DNA from: Halotalea alkalilenta
Lineage (GTDB): Bacteria > Pseudomonadota > Gammaproteobacteria > Pseudomonadales > Halomonadaceae
Direction: 5' to 3'
Assembly: GCF_001648175.1 (NCBI RefSeq)
Contig: NZ_CP015243.1
Span: 3,162,001-3,226,000 of the forward strand
DNA length: 64,000 nt
The notes under the pieces are model-generated. The model saw only the letters and a program-made list of their open reading frames with translations. It was not told the DNA's origin and made no database searches. The first letter of the stretch is position 1. The number at the start of each line of letters is the position of its first letter. Of this stretch, positions 1-11,567 are shown piece after piece. The position numbers and the translations under genes were made by a program.

Positions 1-2
1 AA

Positions 3-710
3 TCGATCGTGCTGCCGCCGGGGGGACTGGTCACCGCGCTGCTGTTCGCGGCACTGCTGTGGCGCTGGTGGCCACGCACGGCGATCGCGCTCGCCATCGC
101 CGTCTCCTTGGCGTTCATCGCGCTGTGCACGCCGCGGGTGAGCCTGTGGCTCAGCGCACCGATCGAACGGATCGCCCCGGCACCGGCCAGCGACTGGCGC
201 GGAGCGCAGGCGATCGTGGTGCTCGGCGGCGGACGTGCGTCGGCACTGCCGGGGCGTTCTCGCGAGCGGGTCAACCTGGACACCTTCGCCCGGGTCGCCG
301 AGGCGGCGCGCATCTCCCGCCATACCCGCCTGCCGATCCTGGTGACCGGTGGCCGACCCGGTGGCGAGCGGCGCTCCGAGGCGCAGCTGATGAACGATGC
401 GCTGATCGAGACCTTCGGCATGCCGTCTCGCTGGCTCGAGAACCACAGCCACAACACCCGGGAAAACGCGCTCTACAGTGCCTTGATCCTGCGCGAGCAC
501 AAGGTGCGCAAGGTGATCCTGGTCACCTCTGCGTTCCACATGGCCCGCGCGGAGCGCAACTTCGAGCGTCTCGGCTTCGAAGTGGTGCCCGCGCCGGTGA
601 GCTTCTCGAGCGCACCGCCAGGACTGCGAGGCTGGCTGCCCTCCTCCCTGGGCCTGGCCCAGAGCCAGCGAGCGCTGCACGAATATCTCGGCTGGATCGC
701 CGGGCGCTGA
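3..710 (+). CDS. YdcF/ElyC/SanA family (DUF218) membrane protein, 5' end cut by the window
   Basis: The reading frame is open to the left edge, and a GTG at 9 is only an internal candidate start. Family members usually begin about 20 residues earlier, so the true start probably lies outside the window. The visible part has two hydrophobic segments (about residues 5-20 and 23-45 from the GTG), then a DUF218 domain with the typical IVVLGGG entry strand, a VTGG turn and a late LVTSAFHMARA motif. Proteins of this family in E. coli (ElyC, SanA) are inner-membrane proteins linked to envelope and peptidoglycan integrity, and the exact reaction is unsettled. It ends at a hairpin shared with the convergent ybeL. 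The family is secure; which paralogue it is remains open. Confidence 0.85.
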   Translation, partial: SIVLPPGGLVTALLFAALLWRWWPRTAIALAIAVSLAFIALCTPRVSLWLSAPIERIAPAPASDWRGAQAIVVLGGGRASALPGRSRERVNLDTFARVAEAARISRHTRLPILVTGGRPGGERRSEAQLMNDALIETFGMPSRWLENHSHNTRENALYSALILREHKVRKVILVTSAFHMARAERNFERLGFEVVPAPVSFSSAPPGLRGWLPSSLGLAQSQRALHEYLGWIAGR

Positions 711-723
711 GCGACGCAAAACG

Positions 724-750
724 GCAAGGCGGCCACGAGGGCCGCCTTGC
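724..750. terminator. Convergent hairpin terminator between the ydcF-like gene and ybeL
   Basis: GCAAGGCGGCC (724-734) pairs perfectly with GGCCGCCTTGC (740-750) around a 5-base loop. On the minus strand the stem is followed by CGTTTTGC, so it fits best as the ybeL terminator and may serve both genes. Confidence 0.7.
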
Positions 751-800
751 ACAGGGTAAACGAGCTGGGTTGAACGCAGGCCGTGGCACGAGGCCCGCGG

Positions 801-1367
801 CTACTCCAGCTCCTCGGCGGCCATCGGCGCCCGCTTGAAGAAGCGGTGGCCACAGTGGTGGCAGGGCTCGAGCCGGCTGATCGCGGTGATCGTCACGCGC
901 TCGCCGCAGTGGACGCAGCCTAGCCGACCGGGAGCAATCACTTCGCCTTCACAGTAGTCGGCCTGGGCCGCTTCGAGCTGCTCGTCGAAGCGCTGCAGGT
1001 CAAGCGTGGTGCGATCGGCAACGCCGAACAGCGCATTGCGTACCTGTTCGGAAATCACCTCGACATCGATGCCCAACCACTGGGCGACGCTGCCGCCCCC
1101 GCTGGCCAGATAGCCGCCGAGCTCGCTGATGTCGCGGCGGACCCATTCGCGCAGCAGCGCGAGTTCATCTTTGGTGTATTCGGTGAGCTCGGCTTCGAAG
1201 TTCACCGCCTCATCGAGCTGGCGCTCGAAACCCTCTCGCCCGCGCTCCACTTCACCAGCGTCGCGCCCCACCCCAAGCCGCTCGAGGATACGCTGATAGC
1301 CGCTTTCGAGCCGTGCTGGCCGCGGTTCAACCTCAGGCGTTGAGTCGCCGCCTTTGACTTCGTTCAT
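801..1367 (-). CDS. ybeL: YbeL-like zinc-ribbon protein (DUF1451)
   Basis: The 188-residue protein has a helical, charged N-terminal two thirds and a C-terminal zinc ribbon with two CxxC knuckles (CVHC and CHHC, the second followed by GHRFF). The start at 1367 is chosen because AAGGAG lies about seven bases upstream; the frame stays open further upstream, but that stretch is low-complexity and lies in the leuS promoter region. In E. coli ybeL also lies next to leuS, so the position supports the name. The function is unknown; the zinc ribbon suggests nucleic-acid or protein binding. Confidence 0.8.
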   Translation of the reverse strand: MNEVKGGDSTPEVEPRPARLESGYQRILERLGVGRDAGEVERGREGFERQLDEAVNFEAELTEYTKDELALLREWVRRDISELGGYLASGGGSVAQWLGIDVEVISEQVRNALFGVADRTTLDLQRFDEQLEAAQADYCEGEVIAPGRLGCVHCGERVTITAISRLEPCHHCGHRFFKRAPMAAEELE

Positions 1368-1484
1368 CGCATGGCTCCTTCTTCGACTGATCAATCTGGT
1401 CAGGCACTCGCGCAAGGAGCGAATCCATCCCCCTCGCCCACTCGCAGTATAGCCGGACGGCGCTACCTGTCGCGGGTCGTCTAA

Positions 1485-4229
<2,745 letters not shown>

Positions 4230-4339
4230 ATCGAAACCCCGGCAGGCCCGAGCCGCCGGGGCCAAGCAATGCACGGGCGTAGCCACGCAGCGCCATGACC
4301 AGGCCTCATGCCGAGGCCGGATGACAAGGAGAGACCCGC

Positions 4340-4897
4340 TTGACGCTCCCTTCACACAGCAATCGCCTCGGGTGCAGGCTACGCACAGGCCTGCTGCTCG
4401 CCGTCTTCGGCGCCAGCCTGGCGCTGGCCGGCTGCGGTTTCCAGCTGCGTGGCACCGGCAATGATTCCGGGCCGATCATGCAGCACCTGCTGCTCCAGGT
4501 CGCCGACGACACGCCGCAGAACGAGCTCGCTCGCGAACTGCGCCGGCGCCTCGAAAGCGCCGGGGTCTCGATCGATCCCAGTGCGCGTCTGCAGCTCAAC
4601 CTCGGTGCGGCCAACTACAGCGAGAACCAGCTCGGCTACGGTGGCTCGGGCGGCAACCAGGAGCGCGAGCTGATCCTGCGGGTGCCCTACTCGGTGCAGC
4701 GTGTCTTTGACGGCGCCTACCTGGTCGACCAGCAGTACGTCGAGAGCAGGGGCTCCTATAGCACCAGCACCAGCCAGCTGCTCCAGCGCGACGACGAACG
4801 TACCCAGCTGCGCCTGCGTCTGGCCGGCGATGCGGCCCAGCAGTTGATAGAGCGGATGCGGGCGCTTTCCGCCAGCCCGCTGGCCGAACAGCAGTGA
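4340..4897 (+). CDS. lptE: LPS-assembly lipoprotein LptE
   Basis: LptE is the outer-membrane lipoprotein that plugs the LptD barrel and helps insert lipopolysaccharide into the outer leaflet. The start is TTG at 4340, with AAGGAGAG a few bases upstream. The 185-residue product has a short basic N-terminus, a hydrophobic signal stretch and a lipobox LAGC (about residues 29-32), after which the mature protein begins CGFQLRG, a hallmark of this family. The remainder is a small alpha/beta domain. It lies between leuS and holA as in E. coli, and its stop codon is 7 bases before the holA start. Confidence 0.93.
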   Translation: MTLPSHSNRLGCRLRTGLLLAVFGASLALAGCGFQLRGTGNDSGPIMQHLLLQVADDTPQNELARELRRRLESAGVSIDPSARLQLNLGAANYSENQLGYGGSGGNQERELILRVPYSVQRVFDGAYLVDQQYVESRGSYSTSTSQLLQRDDERTQLRLRLAGDAAQQLIERMRALSASPLAEQQ

Positions 4898-4904
4898 GGC
4901 TTGG

Positions 4905-5969
4905 GTGAAGGTCTTTCCCGACAAGCTCGGCGACCAGCTGGGCAAGCGCCTGTCACCGGTCTACATCGTCTCCGGCGACGAGCCCTTGCTGCACATGGAG
5001 GCGTGCGACGCGATCCGGGCCGCGGTCCGCGAGCGCGGCTTCGACGAGCGCGAAGTGCTGCACGTCGAGGCCAACTTCAACTGGTCCCAGCTCTCCGAGA
5101 CGGCCAGCAACCTGTCGCTGTTCGCCAGCCGTCGCCTGCTCGAGCTGCGCCTCGGCGGCCAATCCCCCGGTCAGGACGGCACCAAGGCGCTGGAAGCCTA
5201 TGCGGCCAATGCAAAGCACAGCGACGATGTGCTGTTGATCAGCGCCGCGCGCTTCGACTATCGCACCCAGCAGAGCAAATGGTTCAAGGTCCTCGATGCG
5301 GTAGGCGTGTTCGTCCCGGTCTGGCCGGTGGAGTACAAGCGGCTGCACTTCTGGGTGCGCGATCGCGCCGCCCGTCACCAGCTCGAGCTCGATACCCAGG
5401 CGAGCCAGGCGCTGGCGGAGCGCTTCGAAGGTAACCTTTTGGCCCTCGATCAAACCCTGGCAAAGCTGCGCCTGCTGCATCCGGCGGGAGCCCGGCTCGA
5501 TCTCGAGAGCATCGAGCAGAGCTCCGGCGACGGCGCCCGCTTCGATGTCTTCAACCTCACCGATGCCTGTGTCCAGGGCGAGCGCGAGCGGTCCCTGCGT
5601 ATCGTCCAGGGCCTTCGCGCGGAAGGGGTCGAAGCGCCGGTGGTGCTCTGGGCGCTGACCCGCGAACTGCGTACGCTGCTTTCGCTTCGTCAGCATCTCG
5701 ACCAGGGCCAGAGTTTCGATCATGCTTGTAAGGCGCAGAAACCTTCAATCATGGAAAAGCGACGCCCTGGCTACCAGGCTGCCACCAAGCGTTTGCCCCA
5801 TGCTCGCCTGTGCAAGCTGTTGCTGTTCGCCCAACGGATCGATCTTTCGATCAAGGGCGCGGCTCCCCTGCCTACTTGGGCTGCGTTGTCCGATCTGGCA
5901 TTGACGCTTGCCGGCGGAAGGGGGCCACTGTGTGAATGGGCGGGTGCCTATCGAATTCAGCCAGGCTGA
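4905..5969 (+). CDS. holA: DNA polymerase III delta subunit
   Basis: HolA is the delta subunit of the clamp loader; it opens the beta sliding clamp. The start is GTG at 4905, seven bases after lptE, with the ribosome-binding sequence inside the end of lptE. The 354 residues contain the delta N-terminal segment (VYIVSGDEPLLHMEACDAIR), the alpha/beta domain I with LLELRLGG, and the helical C-terminal collar. As expected for delta, no functional Walker A motif is visible. Conserved leuS-lptE-holA order supports the name; nadD, the next gene in E. coli, is not here. Confidence 0.95.
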   Translation: MKVFPDKLGDQLGKRLSPVYIVSGDEPLLHMEACDAIRAAVRERGFDEREVLHVEANFNWSQLSETASNLSLFASRRLLELRLGGQSPGQDGTKALEAYAANAKHSDDVLLISAARFDYRTQQSKWFKVLDAVGVFVPVWPVEYKRLHFWVRDRAARHQLELDTQASQALAERFEGNLLALDQTLAKLRLLHPAGARLDLESIEQSSGDGARFDVFNLTDACVQGERERSLRIVQGLRAEGVEAPVVLWALTRELRTLLSLRQHLDQGQSFDHACKAQKPSIMEKRRPGYQAATKRLPHARLCKLLLFAQRIDLSIKGAAPLPTWAALSDLALTLAGGRGPLCEWAGAYRIQPG

Positions 5970-6029
5970 CCTGCAAACAAATTGTTACACTTTAAAACCC
6001 TACAATTACGCACGCAGAACTCGGCATCG

Positions 6030-6506
6030 ATGAACATAAAATTCCAACATCCTCCCTCCAAGTACGACGACATCGGAATGAGGCTGGCCAGGCTGCCACG
6101 CAGCTGGCGCGCCGTCGTCGACCATCGCCTGGCTCCACTGGGCCTGACCCAGACCAGGTGGATCACGCTCTACAACCTGTGGAAGAGCGGTGATGGCCAA
6201 GCCCAGTGCGACTTGGCCCGCAGCATCGGTGTCGAGGCTCCCTCGCTGGTCCGCACGCTCGACCAGCTCGCGCGCCAAGGCCTGATCGAGCGGCGCCCAT
6301 GCGGCCATGACCGGCGTACCAAGCGCATTCATCTGACCAGGAAAGCGGCCCCATTGATCGAGCAGATCGATTTCGTGGTCAACCAGGCCCGCGCCGAAAT
6401 GCTCGAAGGGCTCAGTGAGGAGGAAGTCGATCATTTTTCGTCCACCCTCGAGAAGATCGAGCACAACAGCCAGCGTCTGCTGAACGCTCAGCAGAGTGAA
6501 TCCTGA
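6030..6506 (+). CDS. slyA: MarR-family regulator SlyA
   Basis: The 158-residue protein is a winged-helix MarR regulator whose core matches SlyA closely: WRAVVDHRLAPLGLTQTRW, then EAPSLVRTLDQLARQGLIERR and a DRRTKRIHLT wing. SlyA-type proteins bind palindromic operators as dimers and often counteract H-NS silencing. The start at 6030 is tentative, since no strong ribosome-binding site is visible; an ATG at 6078 would give the length closer to E. coli SlyA. The 60-base spacer after holA contains an AATTGT/ACAATT inverted repeat that could be an operator. It stands alone between holA and a stress protein. Confidence 0.88.
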   Translation: MNIKFQHPPSKYDDIGMRLARLPRSWRAVVDHRLAPLGLTQTRWITLYNLWKSGDGQAQCDLARSIGVEAPSLVRTLDQLARQGLIERRPCGHDRRTKRIHLTRKAAPLIEQIDFVVNQARAEMLEGLSEEEVDHFSSTLEKIEHNSQRLLNAQQSES

Positions 6507-6671
6507 ACCGCAACTTATCGCTCACCGTGCAGGCTCATTTCAGCCGTTCCTGCGCGCTTTTCCGGCCGAACGCGGTATCTTGACGCAGCCCCGCCTCGAA
6601 GAGGCCGTCAAGGTTGTCGCCATCCGTATCGGCGCCTAGAGTATGCCTAACCCAACCGCCGGAGCAGGACT

Positions 6672-7130
6672 ATGAGCCACGAATACCGTCACGTACTTGT
6701 CGCCGTCGACCTGACGCGGGATTCGCATCTGGTACTCGAACGTGCGCTGCCGATCGCCGAGCGCAACGGCGCGACCATCTCGATCATCCACGCGCTCGAG
6801 CCGCTCGGCTTCGCCTACGGCGGCGACATCCCGATGGATGTCACCACGCTGCAGGACCAGCTCGATGAGCATGCGCGTACCCGTCTTGCCGAAATCGCCG
6901 ATCCCAGCAACATCCCGCGCGAGCGCCAGCACATCATCGTCGGCATGCCGGACTCCGAGATCCACCGTTTCGCCGAAGAACACGGTGTCGATCTGATCGT
7001 CGTCGGCTCCCACGGCCGCACCGGCTTCGCACTGCTGCTCGGCTCCACCTCATCCGGTGTGCTTCGCGGCGCCAAGTGCGATGTGCTCGCCGTGCGCGTC
7101 GGTCAGGAAGGCGACGACGCGCAGGAGTGA
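6672..7130 (+). CDS. Universal stress protein, UspA family
   Basis: The single-domain 152-residue Usp protein begins VLVAVDLTRDS, and has the ATP-type G-2x-G-9x-G(S/T) signature in GSHGRTGFALLLGSTSSG near residues 115-132. It therefore belongs to the ATP-binding Usp subclass, close to UspA of E. coli in layout. Such proteins are dimeric cytoplasmic factors induced in stationary phase and starvation. The ATG follows GGAGCAGG. It is monocistronic: 165 bases separate it from slyA and a terminator follows. Confidence 0.93.
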   Translation: MSHEYRHVLVAVDLTRDSHLVLERALPIAERNGATISIIHALEPLGFAYGGDIPMDVTTLQDQLDEHARTRLAEIADPSNIPRERQHIIVGMPDSEIHRFAEEHGVDLIVVGSHGRTGFALLLGSTSSGVLRGAKCDVLAVRVGQEGDDAQE

Positions 7131-7206
7131 GCGCCGCGTCGAGAGAATGAAGACAGCTTTGGATCATCGATGAAAAGGGGCACCCCCCTTGGGGGCCCTC
7201 ATGCTG

Positions 7207-7241
7207 ACGAAGCCCTGGCCTTGCCGCCAGGGCTTCGTTTT
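7207..7241 (+). terminator. Rho-independent terminator of the Usp gene
   Basis: ACGAAGCCCTGG (7207-7218) pairs with CCAGGGCTTCGT (7227-7238) around an 8-base loop, and the downstream arm runs into a TTTT tract. This is the best canonical intrinsic terminator of the window. Confidence 0.88.
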
Positions 7242-7254
7242 GATGAAGGCATGT

Positions 7255-7412
7255 AGTGGGCAACTAATTTCGGACCCTGCGAAGTGCAGGCGCACGTTGT
7301 TGTAAAAACCAACGATGTAGTCGGCGATATCCGTCATTGCCTCTCCATGGTTGGCATACGAGCTTGCGTGAGTACAAGTCCATTACCGCTGCCAGATACG
7401 GCCAGCCACAAT
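7255..7412 (-). pseudogene. Decayed IS3-family transposase (OrfB) fragment
   Basis: Read on the minus strand, one frame gives GWPYLAAVMDLYSRKLV, the strand around the second catalytic Asp of the IS3 DDE domain. A shifted frame then gives YANHGEAMTDIADYIVG followed by FYNNVRLH, the OrfB C-terminal region. The roughly 100 residues that normally separate these motifs, with the third catalytic residue, are missing. The start, the stop and the typical IS ends are also absent. It is a deleted and frameshifted remnant lying directly beside the ParDE pair, and shows past insertion here. Confidence 0.75.
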
Positions 7413-7420
7413 CCCGACAA

Positions 7421-7750
7421 CTAATGAGAGTCGCTTTCAACCAACCATCCAGGAATGTCCCTCACGCTATGTAAAACGCGCCATACATCGACATGCTCAT
7501 CGCGTTCAACGTAGTACACCAGATAGGGATAGCGTTTCAGCGGCCAGTAGAGCAACCCTGGTAAAGCCAGCTCATGGGCGTACCGAGGCATACCCGAGGC
7601 CGGCTGGCGGCTGATGTGGGTATAGGCATTTTCCAAGGCATCGATAAAACCGAGTGCAGCCTGCTCGGCCTGCTCACCAAGGTAATAGCTGACAGCGTCC
7701 TCTACATCCTGACTGGCAAGGGCTCGCGGAACGACGGGCTTACCCTTCAC
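7421..7750 (-). CDS. parE: ParE/RelE-superfamily toxin
   Basis: The 109-residue basic protein has the ParE-type layout: an N-terminal helical hairpin (DVEDAVSYYLGEQAEQAALGFIDALENAYTHI), then the PASG-MPRYAHEL turn and a beta sheet with RYPYLVYYVE and VDVWRVLHS near the C-terminus. ParE toxins of this family poison DNA gyrase, while RelE relatives cut mRNA; the sequence fits ParE better, but the target is an inference. It overlaps the upstream antitoxin gene by four bases (ATGA), as in typical toxin-antitoxin operons, and ends next to the transposase remnant. Confidence 0.88.
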   Translation of the reverse strand: MKGKPVVPRALASQDVEDAVSYYLGEQAEQAALGFIDALENAYTHISRQPASGMPRYAHELALPGLLYWPLKRYPYLVYYVERDEHVDVWRVLHSVRDIPGWLVESDSH

Positions 7751-7983
7751 CCTCGAGCCTTACGAACCCTGGCGCGCAGGGATTCGAAGTAGGCACCATC
7801 TACAGGAACAGTGGGAGCCGACTCTACCCCAGCCAGCAGCAGACCACGCAGGTGCTGCCGATCCTGATCCTTGCGAATCAGCTCCCGCACATACTCGCTA
7901 CTGGTGCTGTAGCCCCGCTGGCTGACCTGGTCATCGACGAAGCTCTTGAGGGCGTCCGGCAGGGAGATGTTCATGGTACTCAT
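7747..7983 (-). CDS. parD: ParD-family antitoxin
   Basis: The 78-residue protein starts MSTMNISLPDALKSFVDDQV, a ribbon-helix-helix DNA-binding domain typical of ParD, followed by RGYSTSSEYVRELIRKDQ and a flexible C-terminal half that would wrap the toxin. It would neutralise the ParE partner encoded immediately downstream and autorepress the operon. The start at 7983 is favoured by homology; the frame is open further upstream, but that stretch does not look like protein. Confidence 0.9.
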   Translation of the reverse strand: MSTMNISLPDALKSFVDDQVSQRGYSTSSEYVRELIRKDQDRQHLRGLLLAGVESAPTVPVDGAYFESLRARVRKARG

Positions 7984-8593
7984 GGCTCTGTCCGCCTTTG
8001 ACAAAAGTTGCCAAAGTATACACCCCAAACCCCACCTCACCAGTATCGAAATCACTATGCCGATTTGCGACAAAACAAGCCGAAGGGGCTTGGCCATAAC
8101 GCAGGACGCGCAGAACATCCATAACATGACCATCTTTCCCGGATATCGGAAACCAGCAAGCAACACATCAGGCTCACAGCTTGATCAGCTCGACCCGACA
8201 GGTACGCAGACTGCCGGCAAAGTATTTGAAGATGCCATGATGGCTTCCAGCCGCCTCTGAGAGCGCGCTGGACGGCAATCGCTTGCACCGGGGTTTGCGA
8301 CATGGCTGTCGCAAAAGGCGCGCCCGGACAGGGACGTCCATGCGCGCCGACCCGAGGGCTAGCGATTGATCGGCCAGGGTTTCGCGATCTCGTGGCGGCG
8401 CATCCCCCTAAAGGGGGAGCGCGAGGGGGCCGCCCCTCGCATCTAAACGAGCAACAGGCGCGTTAGGACCCAAACGGTTCTCGACTCGCCAGGATCGAAA
8501 GCGTCGCTGGGTCAAAAGGGGTTTGTCATTAATCTTAGGGGCGCTCTTGGGCGCCCCGCCCCTTTTTCGGGTCGAACGTCTTGGCTTCGAACG
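7984..8593. other. 610-base stretch without a recognisable gene
   Basis: No open frame here resembles a protein I know. The first 60 bases upstream of parD should hold its promoter and operator; the TTGACAAAAGTTGCC region around 7998-8013 is AT-richer than the surroundings. Two GC hairpins are visible: GCGAGGGG/CCCCTCGC-like arms around 8421-8440, and GGGGCGC/GCGCCCC at 8538-8557, which lies just downstream of uup and could end its transcript. Together with the IS fragment this looks like eroded accessory DNA. Confidence 0.5.
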
Positions 8594-10522
8594 TCACTCG
8601 CCCTGCTGCGCCACCTCGAGTTCCATCCAACGCTCCATCCGCTCATCCAGCCGCGTCTGCACCGCACCCAGCTCGGCCAGGGTCGCTTCGATCTCCGCTG
8701 CGTCGCCCTGATAGAAGCCGGGATCGCCGATCTTCGCCTCGAGCGCGGCTAGCTCGATTTCGAGTTTCTCGATCTCAGACGGCAGTCCATCGAGCTCACG
8801 CTGCAGCTTGTAGGAGAGCTTCTGCACCCGCGGCGCGGGCTTCACCGGTTCGCTGGCGGCGGGCTGGGGCGCTGGATCCTTCGCCGGCGCGGGGTTTTCT
8901 CCCCCGAGCTGGCCGGGCGCCGGCGGCAGACGACCGCCCTGGCGCAGCCAGTCGCTGTAGCCGCCGACGTAGTCGCGTACCCGCCCATCGCCTTCGAAGG
9001 CGAGCACGCTGGTCACCACGTTATCCATGAACGCGCGATCGTGACTGACCAGCAGCAGCGTGCCATCGAAGTCGAGCAAAAGCTCCTCGAGCAGTTCGAG
9101 GGTCTCGACGTCGAGATCGTTGGTCGGCTCATCGAGCACCAGCACGTTGGCCGGCTGGGTGAACAGTTTGGCCAGCAGCAGCCGGTTCGATTCCCCGCCG
9201 GAGAGTGCCTTGACCGGCTGGCGCGCTCGCTCGGGACTGAACAGGAAATCCTGCAGGTAGCTCATCACGTGACGATCCCGCCCCTTGACGCTGACATGGT
9301 CACGACCGAGGGCGAGGTTGTCGTACACCGTGGCGTCCATGTCGAGGCCGGCTCGCAGCTGGTCGAAGTAGGCCACTGATATCTTGGTGCCGAGGTTGAC
9401 CTCGCCCTCGCTCGGCTCGAGCTCGCCGAGCAGGATCTTGAGCAGCGTGGTCTTGCCTGCGCCGTTGCGGCCGATCAGGCCGATCCGGTCACCGCGCTGG
9501 ACCTCGAGACTCAGATCGCGGATCACGTACTCCCCCTCGGCGCGACCGGCGATGCGGTGGCTGACGTGCTTGAGCTCGACCACCCGCTTACCGCTGCGCT
9601 CACCGCTGTCGACCTCGATCCTTGCGCTACCGAGTCGCTCGCGGCGCTGGGAGCGCTCTTCGCGCAGCCGCTTGAGCGCTCGCACCCGCCCTTCATTACG
9701 GGTTCGGCGCGCCTTGATTCCCTGGCGAATCCACGCCTCCTCCTGGGCAAGCTTCTTGTCGAACAACGCCTGCTCGCGGGCCTCGACCTCGAGTTCGTGC
9801 GTTTTCTGTTCCTGGTAAGCGGTGAAGTCGCCTGGATAGCGGCGCAGCAGGCCGCGGTCGAGCTCGAGAATCGACGTCGCGATGCGATCGAGGAAGGCGC
9901 GGTCGTGGGTGACGAACAGCACCGCGCCCCTGAAGGCCAGCAGCTGCTCCTCGAGCCAGATGATGGTGTCGAGGTCCAGATGGTTGGTCGGCTCGTCGAG
10001 CAGCAGCAGGTCGGGATCGGCGACCAGCGCGCGGGCCAGCGCCACCCGCCGGCGCCAGCCGCCGGAGAGGCCTTCCATCAGAGTCGCGGCGGGCAGGCCT
10101 AGGCGCTCGAGCACCTGGTCGATGCGCTGGTGAAAAGACCAGCCATCGAGCGCTTCCAGCCGCTCCTGCAAAGTGGCCAGACGCTTCATGTCGGGCTCGG
10201 GAGAGGCGACCAAGGTGTCGTACTCGGCGAGCAGCCGGCCGGTCTCGGGCATTCCCTCGGCGACTACATCGAAGATCCGCCGCCCCTCGGCCGCGGGCAG
10301 GCGCTGGGAGAGCACGCCCACGCGCAGCCCGGGCACCCTGCGCACCACGCCATCGTCGGGGAGCTGTTCGCCCTCGATCAACGACATCAGCGTCGACTTG
10401 CCGGCGCCGTTACGGCCGACCAGGGCAAGGCGCTCGCCGCGATCGATGGAAAGCTCGGCGTGGTCGAGCAGAATCTGGTTACCGTAGGCGAGCTGGAGGG
10501 CTTCGAGTTGGAGCAAGCTCAT
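8594..10522 (-). CDS. uup: ABC-F ATPase Uup
   Basis: The 642-residue soluble protein has two ABC ATPase domains and no membrane segment. Walker A motifs are GRNGAGKST (about residue 36) and GRNGAGKTT (about residue 348). ABC signatures are LSGGWRR and LSGGESN, with Walker B/H-switch regions LLLLDEPTNHLDLDT and VLVLDEPTNDLDVET. The C-terminal extension after about residue 530 contains a proline/alanine linker and a coiled coil, the mark of Uup within ABC-F. Uup binds branched DNA and influences ribosome assembly and transposon excision in E. coli. The start at 10522 gives the family N-terminus; the open frame upstream is noncoding. Confidence 0.93.
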   Translation of the reverse strand: MSLLQLEALQLAYGNQILLDHAELSIDRGERLALVGRNGAGKSTLMSLIEGEQLPDDGVVRRVPGLRVGVLSQRLPAAEGRRIFDVVAEGMPETGRLLAEYDTLVASPEPDMKRLATLQERLEALDGWSFHQRIDQVLERLGLPAATLMEGLSGGWRRRVALARALVADPDLLLLDEPTNHLDLDTIIWLEEQLLAFRGAVLFVTHDRAFLDRIATSILELDRGLLRRYPGDFTAYQEQKTHELEVEAREQALFDKKLAQEEAWIRQGIKARRTRNEGRVRALKRLREERSQRRERLGSARIEVDSGERSGKRVVELKHVSHRIAGRAEGEYVIRDLSLEVQRGDRIGLIGRNGAGKTTLLKILLGELEPSEGEVNLGTKISVAYFDQLRAGLDMDATVYDNLALGRDHVSVKGRDRHVMSYLQDFLFSPERARQPVKALSGGESNRLLLAKLFTQPANVLVLDEPTNDLDVETLELLEELLLDFDGTLLLVSHDRAFMDNVVTSVLAFEGDGRVRDYVGGYSDWLRQGGRLPPAPGQLGGENPAPAKDPAPQPAASEPVKPAPRVQKLSYKLQRELDGLPSEIEKLEIELAALEAKIGDPGFYQGDAAEIEATLAELGAVQTRLDERMERWMELEVAQQGE

Positions 10523-10694
10523 GGGTCTGCGCTCACCTCTTATGGAAAAATGGCGTGGATGGATACCAAACGCGCATTGTAGCGCATCGCTCCGGTCATC
10601 CGGAGTAAAGCGCGAAGGCATCTCAGCCGCAGGCGTGACCCTGGACAGGGGATGCGATTATCCTGGGCGCCTTGCAAGCCGAAGAGAGACATTC

Positions 10695-11567
10695 ATGCAC
10701 CCGCTGCCGGACGCTTTGCGCTTTTGCTCGCCCGAGCCACTGATCGACATTGGCGCCAACCTGACCCATGAAAGTTTCGACAAGGATCGCGACGCGGTGC
10801 TCGCTCGCGCCCTCGAAGCAGGGGTGGAAGCGCTGGTGCTGACCGGAACCGATCGCCACAGCATCGAGGGCGCGCTGGCGCTGATCGAGGCTCGCCATGA
10901 TCCCTCCCCGCGGCTCTTCGCCACCGCCGGTGTCCACCCCCACCACGCCGCCGACTGGGGAAACGAGTATGCCGAGCTGATCCGCGAAGCCCTCGACCGG
11001 CCCGGCATGGTCGCCGTCGGCGAGTGCGGGCTCGACTTCAATCGCGATTTCAGCCCACGCGATGCTCAGCGCCGTGCCTTCGAGGCACAGCTCGAGATCG
11101 CCGCCGAGCGGCGCCTGCCGATGTTCCTGCACGAAAGAGACGCCTCTACGACGATGCTGGAGATGCTGCGCAGCTGGCGCGACGACATCGAGGATGCCGT
11201 GGTCCACTGCTTCACCGGTGACCGGCAGACGCTCTATGCCTATCTCGATCTCGACCTGCACATCGGCCTGACCGGCTGGCTGTGCGACGAACGACGGGGT
11301 TTACAGCTGCGCGAACTGGTGGGCGAGATTCCACTCGAAAGGCTGATGATAGAGACCGACTGTCCCTACCTGCTGCCGCGCAACCTGCCAGCCAAGCTCA
11401 AGGGACGCCGGCACGAGCCGGCGCTGCTGCCGTGGATCGCCCGCGAGATCGCGGGGCTGCGCGGCCTCGACGAGGCGACTCTCGCCGGCGCCGCCACCCG
11501 GACCACGCAGCGCTTCTTCCGACTGGACAGCATCACGCAGCTTACTGCGATAGGAGCAAGCCGATGA
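10695..11567 (+). CDS. tatD: TatD family metal-dependent DNase
   Basis: The 290-residue TIM-barrel hydrolase matches TatD proper rather than its YcfH or YjjV relatives. Visible metal-binding and family motifs are LIDIGANLTH, AGVHPHHA, VGECGLDFNR, HCFTG, GITGWLCDERRG-type GLTGWLCDERRG and IETDCPYLLPR. TatD is a 3'-5' exonuclease on single-stranded DNA and RNA, linked to repair of oxidative damage and DNA turnover. The start follows GAAGAGAG. Its stop overlaps the start of the next gene (ATGA), so the two are translationally coupled. Confidence 0.93.
   Translation: MHPLPDALRFCSPEPLIDIGANLTHESFDKDRDAVLARALEAGVEALVLTGTDRHSIEGALALIEARHDPSPRLFATAGVHPHHAADWGNEYAELIREALDRPGMVAVGECGLDFNRDFSPRDAQRRAFEAQLEIAAERRLPMFLHERDASTTMLEMLRSWRDDIEDAVVHCFTGDRQTLYAYLDLDLHIGLTGWLCDERRGLQLRELVGEIPLERLMIETDCPYLLPRNLPAKLKGRRHEPALLPWIAREIAGLRGLDEATLAGAATRTTQRFFRLDSITQLTAIGASR

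Noticed and set aside
7984..8593. Short open frames upstream of parD as extra toxin-antitoxin or IS genes
   Set aside because: No recognisable motif, poor starts and changing frames; kept as gene-free.
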